Assembly (NCBI GenBank): GCA_035301265.1
Contig: DATGUP010000003.1
Coordinates: forward strand, 124,001-188,000
Source: DATGUP01 sp035301265
GTDB taxonomy: Bacteria > Bacillota > Bacilli > Bacillales > Amphibacillaceae
DNA: 64,000 bases
Direction of reading: 5' to 3'
Both the position numbers and the translations under genes were made by a program. This document shows, in pieces, positions 42,827-52,245 of this stretch; position 1 is the stretch's first letter, and each line of letters opens with the position of its first letter. The notes beneath the pieces were generated by a model. The model had not been told where the DNA came from, made no database searches, and was given only the letters and a program-made list of their open reading frames with translations.

Positions 42827-44130
42827 TAATCGATGATTATATCGCCACCATTGAACAGGTAGATACATATAAACGCTATGGAAAAGTGTTGCGTGTCGTT
42901 GGTTTGATGATCGAATCCCAAGGACCTGATGCCAATGTCGGTGAAGTTTGCTATATTCATACCGCAAACAGCCGAGTTTTGTCTGAAGTCGTCGGGTTCG
43001 ATAAGGAAAAAATTATTTTGATGCCGTACGGTGAAGTGAGCGAGATTGGCCCTGGTTGTCTCGTTGAATCGACTGGAATGCCATTGACCATCAAAATCGG
43101 TCGAGGGTTGATTGGCAAAGTTGTTGATTCATTAGGCTGCCCATTGGATCAGTCACCGCTTCCTAAAGGATTGGCTCGTTTTTTGACTGAAAAAAAACCG
43201 CCGAACCCTTTGTCACGGCCGCCTATTTCTGAACCTATCCAAGTTGGTGTCAAAGCGATTGATGCGATGTTAACAATCGGCAAAGGCCAGCGGGTGGGTA
43301 TTTTTTCTGGCAGCGGTGTAGGCAAGAGCACATTGCTTGGGATGATTGCTCGCAATAGCGATGCTGATGTAAACGTCATCGCTTTAATAGGTGAGCGAGG
43401 TCGTGAAGTTAGAGAATTTATGGAACATGATCTTGGCAAGGAAGGTTTAAAGCGGTCGATCGTCGTTGTCGCGACATCTGATCAGCCACCGTTAATGCGA
43501 ATTAAAGGAGCATACACTGCAACAGCGATTAGCGAGTATTTTCGCGATCAAGGTTTTCACGTTAATTTATTGATGGATTCAGTAACAAGGGTCGCAATGG
43601 CACAGCGAGAAGTCGGACTAGCAACTGGCGAGCCTCCGACAACGAAAGGTTATACACCATCTGTTTTTGCGATATTACCTAAATTGCTTGAACGGACGGG
43701 GATGAACGATAATGGTTCGATCACCGCTTTTTATACAGTCCTTGTCGATGGCGACGATTTAAACGAACCGATTGCCGATACTGTAAGAGGTATATTAGAT
43801 GGTCATCTCGTTCTCGATCGAAAATTAGCCGAACAAGGTCATTTTCCTGCTATTAATGTTTTAAAATCAGTAAGCCGTACGATGAGCAAAGTCACGACAA
43901 AAGAGCATCAAGACGCAGTCCGCAAGATACGTTCATTGATGGCAACATATGAAGAAAATAGCGAACTGATTCAGATCGGAGCTTATAAACACGGAAGCGA
44001 TCAAAAGATTGATCAGGCGATCGCTTTCCATCCAAAAATCCAAGCGTTTCTGCAGCAAGATATATTCGAATACCGTTCATTGAGCGATACGTTAAGCGAG
44101 ATGCACGAGCTTCTTGGAGGTGGACAATAA
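42823..44130 (+). CDS. fliI: Flagellum-specific ATP synthase FliI
   Basis: Export ATPase related to F1 beta. Walker A SGSGVGKST at about 162-170, GERGREVREF, and LLMDSVTRVAMAQREVGLATGEPP. 435 residues. It overlaps fliH by four bases (ATGA), and its stop overlaps the fliJ start. Confidence 0.97.
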   Translation: MIIDDYIATIEQVDTYKRYGKVLRVVGLMIESQGPDANVGEVCYIHTANSRVLSEVVGFDKEKIILMPYGEVSEIGPGCLVESTGMPLTIKIGRGLIGKVVDSLGCPLDQSPLPKGLARFLTEKKPPNPLSRPPISEPIQVGVKAIDAMLTIGKGQRVGIFSGSGVGKSTLLGMIARNSDADVNVIALIGERGREVREFMEHDLGKEGLKRSIVVVATSDQPPLMRIKGAYTATAISEYFRDQGFHVNLLMDSVTRVAMAQREVGLATGEPPTTKGYTPSVFAILPKLLERTGMNDNGSITAFYTVLVDGDDLNEPIADTVRGILDGHLVLDRKLAEQGHFPAINVLKSVSRTMSKVTTKEHQDAVRKIRSLMATYEENSELIQIGAYKHGSDQKIDQAIAFHPKIQAFLQQDIFEYRSLSDTLSEMHELLGGGQ

Positions 44131-44576
44131 TGGCGGACACATACGCTTTGACGAAACTATTGGATGTCCGCGAAAAAGAGAAAAAAGATGCGCAAAAAGC
44201 ATACGAAAAATCTCTGCATTTTTTTGAAGAAGTTGCTACTCGACTTTATACATTGCTGAAGAAAAAGGAAAATGCAGAAGCATCGTATGAACGTTATTTA
44301 ACAAATACAGTTCCACTTAATAAGATCAAGGGACAATTGACCTACATTCAACAACTCAATCGACAAATTATGACATTGCAAAAAGACGTGCAAACAGCTC
44401 GGCGCGAATTGGAAAAGAAGCAACAAACATTAACCGATGCTTATGTTGAAGTGAAAAAATTTGAAAAAATCATTGAGCATCGAAAGCTGAAACAGGAAAA
44501 TATACGAAAAAAGCAAGAATTGCAAGCGATGGATGAGGCGTCGGTACAGCAGTTTTTATATGGGAAGAACAGGTGA
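44130..44576 (+). CDS. fliJ: Flagellar export protein FliJ
   Basis: 148-residue, almost wholly coiled-coil protein that joins the FliI hexamer to the FlhA gate, similar to the gamma subunit of F1. It starts KLLDVREKEKKDAQKAYEKS near the N-terminus. Its ATG overlaps the fliI stop by one base, and GGAGGTGG lies upstream. Confidence 0.92.
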   Translation: MADTYALTKLLDVREKEKKDAQKAYEKSLHFFEEVATRLYTLLKKKENAEASYERYLTNTVPLNKIKGQLTYIQQLNRQIMTLQKDVQTARRELEKKQQTLTDAYVEVKKFEKIIEHRKLKQENIRKKQELQAMDEASVQQFLYGKNR

Positions 44577-44581
44577 ATGCC

Positions 44582-45166
44582 ATGGCCACTCAAAAAGAAC
44601 AACAACATAAAATGAATTCTTTTCTATGGTTTTTGTTTGTCATTATTATTCCGCTCATTGTTGCTGTTGTTTTGGCAGTCATCATTTTTACGGCAGCTGG
44701 TGTGGATGTCGTCGGGTGGGCTAAAGGTGTCGGTGAAAATATACCGGGAATTTCACAACTCGTATCCGTGGACGATACAGAAGAAGGAAGCGAAGATGTC
44801 GATAAACTGCGAACGCAATTAGCGGAAAAAGAAGCGGAAATCGACACATTAAATCGCGACATCCAGGCGTTAGAAGCAACGATTGAAGAACTCGAACAAG
44901 AAATTCTTAAATTGGAAAACAGTGCGGAAACAGGAGAGGAAACAGACGGTACAGAGGAGTCTAAAGACAATAACGTTAAAACAATGGCTAAATCGTTTAA
45001 AAACATGGATCCTGAACAAGCCGCTTTAATCTTTGCTCAACTTGAATCAGATCTAGCCATCTCGATTATGAAAACTTTATCGAGTGATGTCAGAGGAGCG
45101 ATTTTAGAAGAAATGGATGCTGAAAGCGCCGCGACGTTAACACAACAATTTGTCGATAGTCAATAG
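44582..45166 (+). CDS. ylxF: YlxF, MotE-like membrane protein
   Basis: 194 residues: one N-terminal membrane segment (about 15-40), a coiled coil (about 70-115) and a C-terminal MgtE-N-like domain (FKNMDPEQAALIFAQLESDL, MDAESAATLTQ). MotE-type proteins act as chaperones for stator or basal-body assembly in other bacteria; the role in bacilli is not settled. AGGTG fits the ATG at 44582 better than the GTG at 44573. Confidence 0.88.
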   Translation: MATQKEQQHKMNSFLWFLFVIIIPLIVAVVLAVIIFTAAGVDVVGWAKGVGENIPGISQLVSVDDTEEGSEDVDKLRTQLAEKEAEIDTLNRDIQALEATIEELEQEILKLENSAETGEETDGTEESKDNNVKTMAKSFKNMDPEQAALIFAQLESDLAISIMKTLSSDVRGAILEEMDAESAATLTQQFVDSQ

Positions 45167-45189
45167 GAGCACTGAAAGGAGGTGAGGGC

Positions 45190-46548
45190 TTGATTAATGT
45201 CGGAGTAGCATTCCTCCAAGCTCTGCAACCAGTAAAACCAGCACCTTCTTGCGGAAAAGACAATCAGGTAGCTACCGATATTGATTCTTTCCAACAGCTG
45301 TTGGAGGCATTGGCTCAATCGTTGCAAAAATACGCTTTAGACTCACCGAAGTCTCTGCCAATACACGGTCCTATGCTTAGGTGTGTATCGAAGAGTGATA
45401 TTGTACAAATCGAAGAAGATGTTACGGATGCTAAACAATTTCTGCAGGCTTGGTTATCATTCTTGGGTGTTGATGACGATCAAAAAACCGAGGAATTGAA
45501 TCAGCTTGTAGATGAAGTACGAGAAAAGCTGAATGACGGCAAAGAGATGGAATCACGATTTGAAGAGTTGTCGACGAATGGTCTTATGCAAGAGCTATTG
45601 CAGTATTTAGCTACGCAACTAGACTTAACGTTTACGATGCAACGCCCTCGTTTGCAACACGTACAAACAAAAGCAAATGGACCGAATGATTTAGTCGTTC
45701 TGAAGCAACTGGAAACCATAACCGCAAAAGCCGACGATATTCTTGCACAAATAAACACTCGGCAGGATTTGCAAAAAGCGGCTCCAAAACTATTAAAATT
45801 GCTGGAGCAAACGATCAATCTTCGGCAAACAGCTTCTCAACCGATCAAACGATTTGATGGACAACAAACTTCCAATAGGAAAGTATGGCAAGAATTAGTT
45901 CAAGCATTTGAAAAACGTCAACGGTTCGTCGCTCGTGGACAGTACAATCGCCATGCTACAGTAACAAGCGCAGATGTTGCAAAATGGCTCCAACATATAT
46001 TAAAGCGCCCATTGCAACCATTGGAACAAATAGGCAAACAGTCAGCATCGTCTATGCCCATGTCAAAAATCGAACAGTTTGTTATTCATGTTTCTCGGGA
46101 TGAGACGACCCATCCCACTCATCAATCATTCATGAAACAGTTTCAGCAGGCGATTAAAACAAGCCGGTTTATGGTGATGAACAATGGAACCTCACAATTA
46201 TCGATTGCACTCAAGCCAGAAAGTCTCGGAGAAATGATGGTTCGTCTAGTGCAAAACAACGGAGAAATGACCGTCAAGATTGCAGTGACAACTCAAGCGG
46301 CAAAAGAGATGTTGGAAGCGAATATGCACCAATTGAAACATTTGTTTTCGCCGCACCAAATCGTGATCGAACGCGAGGAACTCCAAGCGACGTCTAGTCA
46401 GCCGTTGGGAACAGAACAAGAAGACCAATTGGCCAAGGATAGCCGTGATGATCAATCAGAGCATGCCGATGATCATGATGAAGAAGCAGATGAACAAGAT
46501 GACTTCGAGATGCATTTTCAAGACTTATTAATGAATGCGAAAGTGTAG
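45190..46548 (+). CDS. fliK: Flagellar hook-length control protein FliK
   Basis: Molecular ruler and export-specificity switch acting on FlhB. 452 residues; a variable, Gln-rich N-terminal ruler part and a C-terminal Flg_hook domain at about 330-410 (LSIALKPESLGEMMVRLVQ, HQIVIEREEL) followed by a very acidic His/Asp-rich tail. The start is TTG with a strong AAGGAGGTGA. Confidence 0.9.
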   Translation: MINVGVAFLQALQPVKPAPSCGKDNQVATDIDSFQQLLEALAQSLQKYALDSPKSLPIHGPMLRCVSKSDIVQIEEDVTDAKQFLQAWLSFLGVDDDQKTEELNQLVDEVREKLNDGKEMESRFEELSTNGLMQELLQYLATQLDLTFTMQRPRLQHVQTKANGPNDLVVLKQLETITAKADDILAQINTRQDLQKAAPKLLKLLEQTINLRQTASQPIKRFDGQQTSNRKVWQELVQAFEKRQRFVARGQYNRHATVTSADVAKWLQHILKRPLQPLEQIGKQSASSMPMSKIEQFVIHVSRDETTHPTHQSFMKQFQQAIKTSRFMVMNNGTSQLSIALKPESLGEMMVRLVQNNGEMTVKIAVTTQAAKEMLEANMHQLKHLFSPHQIVIEREELQATSSQPLGTEQEDQLAKDSRDDQSEHADDHDEEADEQDDFEMHFQDLLMNAKV

Positions 46549-46557
46549 GTGAGATAA

Positions 46558-46995
46558 ATGCCATCGATTGATCCATCGCTTTATTTAAGCCAGCAAGATA
46601 CAAGCCGAACACCGAGTCCTGAACTAGGGAAAGATGAATTTTTAAAGATTCTTTTGACGCAATTGCAAAATCAAGATCCGCTCGACCCTATGGATGACCG
46701 GGAGTTTGTCTCGCAAATGACTACATTTTCATCCTTGGAACAGTTGATGAATATGAGTAAATCTATCGACACATTTGTCGAAAATCAGTCGATGCCACCG
46801 GTTGTCCAGTTTAGTCATATGATCGGTAAAGAAGTTTCTTATCGTATCGATAGTGACGAAAATTCTGATGTGGAAACAAGCACGGTTACGGCGGTCTTAC
46901 AAAAAGAAGGTCGAGCTATCTTAAAATTGCAAAATGGAGCCGAAATAGATGTTGAAGACGTCTGGCAAGTCGCCGCATCCGATAAAGGCGAATAA
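46558..46995 (+). CDS. flgD: Flagellar hook capping protein FlgD
   Basis: Scaffold at the growing hook tip. 145 residues, i.e. the short Bacillus form without the C-terminal FlgD-Ig part. Conserved LGKDEFLKILLTQLQNQDPL, then MDDREFVSQMTTFSSLEQL. Start at ATG 46558 after GTGAGAT. Confidence 0.93.
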   Translation: MPSIDPSLYLSQQDTSRTPSPELGKDEFLKILLTQLQNQDPLDPMDDREFVSQMTTFSSLEQLMNMSKSIDTFVENQSMPPVVQFSHMIGKEVSYRIDSDENSDVETSTVTAVLQKEGRAILKLQNGAEIDVEDVWQVAASDKGE

Positions 46996-47044
46996 ATCTG
47001 TTGGCTCGAGGTGCGAATGGTTGTGAACGAAGGAAGTGAAAAAT

Positions 47045-47416
47045 ATGGATGACCGTATACATCCGGTGCAGCAACATCACGCAATGCCTATGCCTGTTGT
47101 AAAAAAACATGTTGATCAGTCAAGGAAAAGTTTTAAAGATTTATTGACGGATGAGCAAAAACTGAAAATATCGAAACACGCTAAAGAGCGGATGATCGAA
47201 CGGCACATTCATTTAGACACGCACGAGTGGAATATAATTGCTGAAAAAATGGAAGAAGCCAAAAATAAAGGTGTGACAGAGTCGCTTGTATTACTAAAAG
47301 ATGCGGCACTGCTTGCGAGCATTAAAAACAATACGATCGTTACGGCGATTAATCGAGAAGACGTAAAAAATCGCATTTTCACTAACATCAACGGGGCGAT
47401 TGTTATTTATGACTAA
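47045..47416 (+). CDS. TIGR02530 family flagellar operon protein
   Basis: 123-residue protein of the TIGR02530 group found between flgD and flgE in many bacilli but not in B. subtilis at this place. It has SFKDLLTDEQKLKISKHAKE, RMIERHIHL and FTNINGAIVIYD. Function is not established; the position suggests hook assembly. AGGAAG is eight bases before the ATG at 47045; a GTG three codons earlier is less likely. Confidence 0.85.
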   Translation: MDDRIHPVQQHHAMPMPVVKKHVDQSRKSFKDLLTDEQKLKISKHAKERMIERHIHLDTHEWNIIAEKMEEAKNKGVTESLVLLKDAALLASIKNNTIVTAINREDVKNRIFTNINGAIVIYD

Positions 47417-47502
47417 AGGCCGGACCCCTGATGGGAGGCTGCAAAGCTGTTGACCGATAGATACAGCTGAACAAAACGAAGTGAAATGGGAGGAGAATAT
47501 CG

Positions 47503-48300
47503 ATGTTACGTTCTATGTATGCAGGTATTTCAGGTATGAAAGGATTTCAAACAAAATTAGATGTCGTTGGCAACAATATTGCCAATGTGAATACACCTGG
47601 TTTTAAAAAAGGACGTGTCACGTTTCAAGATTTGTTGAGTCAGACGACATCCGGAGCCTCAGGGCCAACAGATGATCGGGGCGGCATTAATCCGAAACAA
47701 GTCGGACTCGGCTCTCAACTTGGTTCCATTGATAATATCCATACGCAAGGTTTTCGCCAGACGACAGATAACCCATTGGACCTCCAGTTAGAAGGAGACG
47801 GGATGTTTGTTCTCGGCAATCGCGATGGCGGTGAACATATGTATACACGAGCAGGAAATTTTTATTTAGACGATGAAGGGCATGTTGTTAACGCGAATGG
47901 CTATTACTTGTTAGGTACGGATGAAGAACCGATAGAAATTCCGGCAGATGCTAAAAGCATTAATATTGAACAAGATGGAACCATTACGTATGTCGGTGAA
48001 GATAATGACACTCATGATGCTGGTCAAATCGGTATTGCCCTGTTTTCCAACCCGGGTGGTTTGGAAAAAGCTGGTGACAGTGTATATCTTGACACGAACA
48101 ATGCCGGATATATCGATATTGTTGCGCCGGAAACCGAAGGCGCCGCCACTATCGTCAGTGGAGCGCTTGAAATGTCTAACGTTGACCTATCCGAAGAGTT
48201 TACAGAAATGATTACGGCTCAGCGCGGTTTCCAAGCTAACACGAGAATCATTACAACTTCTGATGAAATTCTCCAAGAATTAGTTAATCTAAAACGATAG
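47503..48300 (+). CDS. flgE: Flagellar hook protein FlgE
   Basis: Hook subunit, 265 residues, the short Bacillus form (once called FlgG). N-terminal SMYAGISGMKGFQTKLDVVG then NNIANVNTPGFKKGRV; C-terminal SNVDLSEEFTEMITAQRGFQ then ANTRIITTSDEILQELVNL. GGGAGGAG precedes the ATG. Confidence 0.96.
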   Translation: MLRSMYAGISGMKGFQTKLDVVGNNIANVNTPGFKKGRVTFQDLLSQTTSGASGPTDDRGGINPKQVGLGSQLGSIDNIHTQGFRQTTDNPLDLQLEGDGMFVLGNRDGGEHMYTRAGNFYLDDEGHVVNANGYYLLGTDEEPIEIPADAKSINIEQDGTITYVGEDNDTHDAGQIGIALFSNPGGLEKAGDSVYLDTNNAGYIDIVAPETEGAATIVSGALEMSNVDLSEEFTEMITAQRGFQANTRIITTSDEILQELVNLKR

Positions 48301-48322
48301 TAAAGGAGGCAGGGCGTGTCGA

Positions 48323-48571
48323 ATGATAGCATTCGGCATCGCCCGCCACATGATGATAACTTTAACGCGATTGAATGGCGATACATTCACATTGAATGCT
48401 TTGTTGATTGAGCAAATTGCCTCGCATCCTGATACGACGATTACACTGACAAATGGCAAGACATTGGTTGTTAAAGAATCAGAAACAAAAGTTGCTGAAC
48501 TTGTAACGGCCTATTTGCGAACGGTCGGCTTGTATGGGACGACAAAAGAGGCAGGTGAAACAGATGCGTAG
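48323..48571 (+). CDS. swrD: FlbD/SwrD family protein
   Basis: Small protein that raises flagellar power for swarming in B. subtilis. The family core is ITLTRLNGDTFTLNALLIEQ then TTITLTNGKTLVVKESE. Family members normally start at the equivalent of ATG 48350 (MMITLTRLNG), but that ATG has no ribosome binding site. The ATG at 48323 adds nine residues, and AAAGGAGG at 48302-48309 is 13 bases away. The start is therefore uncertain. The end overlaps fliL by eight bases. Confidence 0.88.
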   Translation: MIAFGIARHMMITLTRLNGDTFTLNALLIEQIASHPDTTITLTNGKTLVVKESETKVAELVTAYLRTVGLYGTTKEAGETDA

Positions 48572-48983
48572 TACAACAAAAGTTATGATGACATCTCTCA
48601 TTGTTATCTTGCTGCTAGGCATTATGGCTTTATTAATGATGTTGTATGTTACAGGCGATGAAGCAAAAGGTGAATCCCGAACGATTGAAGATATGGTGGA
48701 ATATTCACATGAGACGCCTGAGATAACGACGGATCTTGAAGACGGAAGTTTCGTCCGAATACAGTTTCAAATCATCACCGACAGCAAAGAGGCAAAAGAG
48801 GAAATATCAAAGCGCGACTTCCAGTTGAAAAACATTTTGATTAAAGAGTTGGCTACGATGGATGAAGATGATTTTAAGGAAGGACTCGGCGATTTAGAAG
48901 AAGCGCTAAAGTTGAAATTGAATGAACTCATGACAGATGGCACAGTAACCGATGTGTATACAATTAACAAAATTTTGCAATAA
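48564..48983 (+). CDS. fliL: Flagellar basal body-associated protein FliL
   Basis: Single-pass membrane protein near the stator that supports motor output. A membrane segment lies at about 8-32, followed by the FliL domain (FVRIQFQIITDS, KRDFQLKNILIKELATM). AGGCAGGTGA supports the ATG at 48564, giving 139 residues; the frame opens 10 codons earlier within flbD. Confidence 0.94.
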   Translation: MRSTTKVMMTSLIVILLLGIMALLMMLYVTGDEAKGESRTIEDMVEYSHETPEITTDLEDGSFVRIQFQIITDSKEAKEEISKRDFQLKNILIKELATMDEDDFKEGLGDLEEALKLKLNELMTDGTVTDVYTINKILQ

Positions 48984-49046
48984 TAATCTTGCTACAGGAC
49001 TAAATTTTGTCTGCACCAGAACACCCCGACATGGAGGTGAGGATTT

Positions 49047-50048
49047 TTGGTTGAAGAAATCCTTTCACAAAATGAGATCGACGCCCTGTTATCGGCTATA
49101 TCCTCTGGTGAAATGGATGCCGATGAATTGAAAAAAGAAGAAAAGGAAAAGAAAGTTCGAGTATATGACTTTAAACGTGCCCTTCGCTTTTCCAAAGATC
49201 AAATCCGCGGCATTGCTCGGATACATGAAAATTACGCACGATTGGCTACAACGTTCTTTTCCGCCCATTTACGTACATACGTGGATATTTCTGTTGCGTC
49301 GGTGGATCAAATACCTTATGAGGAATTCATCCGTTCCATACCGGAAATGACGATTCTCAATGTGTATAGCTTGGATCCGCTTGAAGGCCGTATTTTAATG
49401 GAAGTGAATCCGAATATCGCTTATAGCATGCTTGATCGGATTCTCGGCGGTAAGGGAACGAATATAAATAAAGTCGATAATTTGACGGAAATCGAAACGA
49501 AGTTGATGATCCAACTGTTTGAAAAAGCGATTCATAATCTGCGGGAAGCATGGTCATCCGTAGCAGATATTGATCCTGTTTTGGAAGATTTTGAAGTGAA
49601 TCCGCAGTTTCTGCAAATGGTTTCACCTAACGAAACGGTTGTAGTCGTTTCGTTGGACACAGCGATTGGTGAGGCGACTGGTATGATCAATATTTGCATT
49701 CCGCATACTGTGTTGGAGCCGGTAATTCCTAAACTATCCGCGCACCATTGGATGCAGACGAATCGAACAAAAGAAAAAGACCCGAAATCATATCAAAAAC
49801 TCGTCAAAAATGTCGAAAAAGCAACTGTTGAGGCAAAAGCGATACTCGGCCATGCGTCGATGACGTTGCAGGAGCTTCTCAACTTAAAAAAAGACGATGT
49901 CATTGTATTAAACCAATCGATTCAACAGCCGCTGACATTGCAAATCAACGACGAACCAAAATTTTTTGTGCAGCCGGGTACCTTTAAGAATAGACGTGCT
50001 GTACAAGTGTTAGAGGAACTTAAAGGGGGGACCGACAATGATGAATGA
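49047..50048 (+). CDS. fliM: Flagellar motor switch protein FliM
   Basis: C-ring protein that binds CheY-P. The N-terminal EILSQNEIDALLSAI peptide is the CheY-binding segment, then a middle CheC-like domain and a C-terminal SpoA domain. 333 residues. The start is TTG with GGAGGTGA six bases upstream. The 3' end overlaps fliY by 11 bases. Confidence 0.96.
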   Translation: MVEEILSQNEIDALLSAISSGEMDADELKKEEKEKKVRVYDFKRALRFSKDQIRGIARIHENYARLATTFFSAHLRTYVDISVASVDQIPYEEFIRSIPEMTILNVYSLDPLEGRILMEVNPNIAYSMLDRILGGKGTNINKVDNLTEIETKLMIQLFEKAIHNLREAWSSVADIDPVLEDFEVNPQFLQMVSPNETVVVVSLDTAIGEATGMINICIPHTVLEPVIPKLSAHHWMQTNRTKEKDPKSYQKLVKNVEKATVEAKAILGHASMTLQELLNLKKDDVIVLNQSIQQPLTLQINDEPKFFVQPGTFKNRRAVQVLEELKGGTDNDE

Positions 50049-51201
50049 CGGAATGCTTTCCCAAGATGAAATCGACGCGCTCCTGAAGATTAGTGATGAT
50101 GAAGATGAAGAACTTGCAAGCGATGACCATGAAACGAATACGACTGAGGCTTTGTCAACGATCGAAAAAGATACGCTCGGCGAAATTGGCAATATTTCTT
50201 TTGGCAGTTCAGCTACAACATTATCCACGTTGTTAAATCAAAAAGTTGAAATTACGACACCAGAAGTGACTGTCATTGAAAAAAGCAGTATTAATGAAGC
50301 TTTCAATTTTGATCATGTCACCATCGAGGTCAATTATAAAGAAGGGTTTACCGGGAAGAATGTTCTTGTCATGAAAACGGACGATGCTGCCGTGATTGCG
50401 GATATTATGCTTGGTGGTGATGGCACATCGCCGGAAAGTCAATTGACCGATATTCATTTAAGCGCTGTTCAAGAAGTGATGAACCAAATGATGGGATCGG
50501 CGGCTACGAGTATGTCAAAAGTTTTCGATAAACGGGTTGATATTTCTCCGCCGACAATCAGTCAGTCGGATCCTCCCAATGAAATGGATGTGGAGGCACT
50601 TCCTGATGATGATATTTTTGTCCGCGTATCTTTCCGCTTAGAAGTCGGACAATTGATCGACTCACACATCATGCAATTGGTTCCACTTCCTTTTGCAAAA
50701 AATCTCGTCGAACAGCTCTTACAAAAATCGAGTTCAGAACAAGCAGAAGAGGAGGCGGCCGGTGCAGTGGAACCGTTGGAACGTAAGACATATCAAGCGA
50801 GCCAAAAAACGAGTTCGGTGAATCAATCGGCAAATGATCAAGCCCAACCTCAAATGATCGGTAGTAAAGCAGCTGATCATACAACTGTTCAACAAGCAGC
50901 ATTCACCGAGTTTGAGCAAGTGGAACTTGATAAAAATGAGCAGCGTAACTTAAACATGCTTCTTGATATTCCATTGAGTGTTACTGTGGAACTTGGACGA
51001 ACGAAGCGGACGATTAAAGACATACTCGATTTGACCTCAGGTTCGATTATTGAACTGGATAAGTTAGCCGGAGAACATGTTGATATTTTAGTTAATGAGA
51101 AGCTAGTCGCAAAAGGTGAGGTTGTTGTAATCGACGAAAATTTTGGTGTGCGTGTAACGGATATCATTAGCCGTGCCGATCGTTTAATCAACTTAAAATA
51201 A
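50038..51201 (+). CDS. fliY: Flagellar motor switch phosphatase FliY
   Basis: C-ring protein and CheY-P phosphatase. The N-terminal MLSQDEIDALLKI peptide resembles that of FliM. Two CheC-type active centres are visible (EIGNISFGSSAT; EVMNQMMGSAAT). A Gln/Ser-rich linker (about 230-300) joins the C-terminal SpoA domain (LDIPLSVTVELGRTKRTIKD, GEVVVIDENFGVRVTDI). 387 residues. Confidence 0.96.
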   Translation: MMNDGMLSQDEIDALLKISDDEDEELASDDHETNTTEALSTIEKDTLGEIGNISFGSSATTLSTLLNQKVEITTPEVTVIEKSSINEAFNFDHVTIEVNYKEGFTGKNVLVMKTDDAAVIADIMLGGDGTSPESQLTDIHLSAVQEVMNQMMGSAATSMSKVFDKRVDISPPTISQSDPPNEMDVEALPDDDIFVRVSFRLEVGQLIDSHIMQLVPLPFAKNLVEQLLQKSSSEQAEEEAAGAVEPLERKTYQASQKTSSVNQSANDQAQPQMIGSKAADHTTVQQAAFTEFEQVELDKNEQRNLNMLLDIPLSVTVELGRTKRTIKDILDLTSGSIIELDKLAGEHVDILVNEKLVAKGEVVVIDENFGVRVTDIISRADRLINLK

Positions 51202-51225
51202 ATAGAAAAAGAGGGGGAGTTGGAA

Positions 51226-51588
51226 ATGGCACATAGCATTTTGATTGTAGATGATGCAGCATTTATGCGGATGATGATCAAAGATATTCTCGAAAAAAAT
51301 GGCTACCATGTTGTCGGGGAAGCTCAGGATGGGAATGAAGCGGTTGCCAAATATAAAGAATTATCGCCCGACCTTGTCACAATGGATATTACGATGCCAG
51401 AAAAAGACGGTATTACCGCTTTGAAGGAAATTCGAGCATTCAATCCCGAGGCCAAAATTATCATGTGTTCGGCCATGGGACAGCAGGCCATGGTCATTGA
51501 TGCGATCCAGGCAGGAGCAAAAGATTTTATCGTCAAGCCATTTCAGGCGGACAGAGTACTGGAAGCCATCCAAAAAGCACTGAACTAG
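51226..51588 (+). CDS. cheY: Chemotaxis response regulator CheY
   Basis: Single receiver domain of 120 residues. Acidic pocket DDAAF near the N-terminus, phosphoacceptor Asp54 in TMDITMPEKDG, and Lys in IVKPF. GAGGGGGAG fits the ATG at 51226; a TTG two codons earlier is in frame. In B. subtilis CheY-P promotes smooth swimming. Confidence 0.97.
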   Translation: MAHSILIVDDAAFMRMMIKDILEKNGYHVVGEAQDGNEAVAKYKELSPDLVTMDITMPEKDGITALKEIRAFNPEAKIIMCSAMGQQAMVIDAIQAGAKDFIVKPFQADRVLEAIQKALN

Positions 51589-51600
51589 AAATGAGTGAGT

Positions 51601-52245
51601 ATGGTGAACAGAACACGATTATTAATCATAGCAGGCTTGTTACTGGTGGCCTTACTCGGTTTGACAAATATCGCTCATGCTGACTCACAAAATGTTAAGG
51701 ACTGTCTTGAGGAAAATGCCGACTGTTCAGAGATTGATGGTTCCCCGTCCAATGAATCTGAAGAAAACTTAACCATTGATGAGGATAGCGGGGACACCGG
51801 GTCATTAGTTATGGTTCTAATCAAAACGGTTATTGTCTTATGCTTAATCCTTGCTTTGATTTACGGATTGTTAAAATTTTTAAATAAACGGCACAAACTT
51901 TTTTCCAATGTTAAAGTTTTGGAAAATCTAGGCGGTGTATCTGTCGGACAAAACAAATCGATTCAGATTGTCCGGATTGGCAAACGTTTCTATGCGATAG
52001 GTGTCGGCGACAATATCGAACTGTTAAAAGAAATAACGGATCCGGACGTTAAAACGGAATTGTTGCGCGATGATGAAGCGACAACGGGGCGTTTATGGCC
52101 ATCTTTTCTACAGCATAATGCTAGCGGAAGCGGAAAAATAGAACCGAAACGCAATTTTAAACAATTGTTCAAACAGGAATTGGATGAGTTAAAACAAAAT
52201 CGTAAACATGTCATAAAACGCTATGGGGAAGATGACCATGGATGA
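51601..52245 (+). CDS. fliZ: Flagellar biosynthetic protein FliO/FliZ
   Basis: Membrane protein that helps assemble the FliP ring of the export gate. An N-terminal signal sequence (about 1-25, ending NIAHADS) is followed by an acidic periplasmic stretch with two cysteines, a membrane segment near 60-85, and a basic cytoplasmic FliO domain (KVLENLGGVSVGQNKSIQIV). 214 residues from ATG 51601; a GTG two codons earlier is possible. It overlaps fliP. Confidence 0.88.
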   Translation: MVNRTRLLIIAGLLLVALLGLTNIAHADSQNVKDCLEENADCSEIDGSPSNESEENLTIDEDSGDTGSLVMVLIKTVIVLCLILALIYGLLKFLNKRHKLFSNVKVLENLGGVSVGQNKSIQIVRIGKRFYAIGVGDNIELLKEITDPDVKTELLRDDEATTGRLWPSFLQHNASGSGKIEPKRNFKQLFKQELDELKQNRKHVIKRYGEDDHG

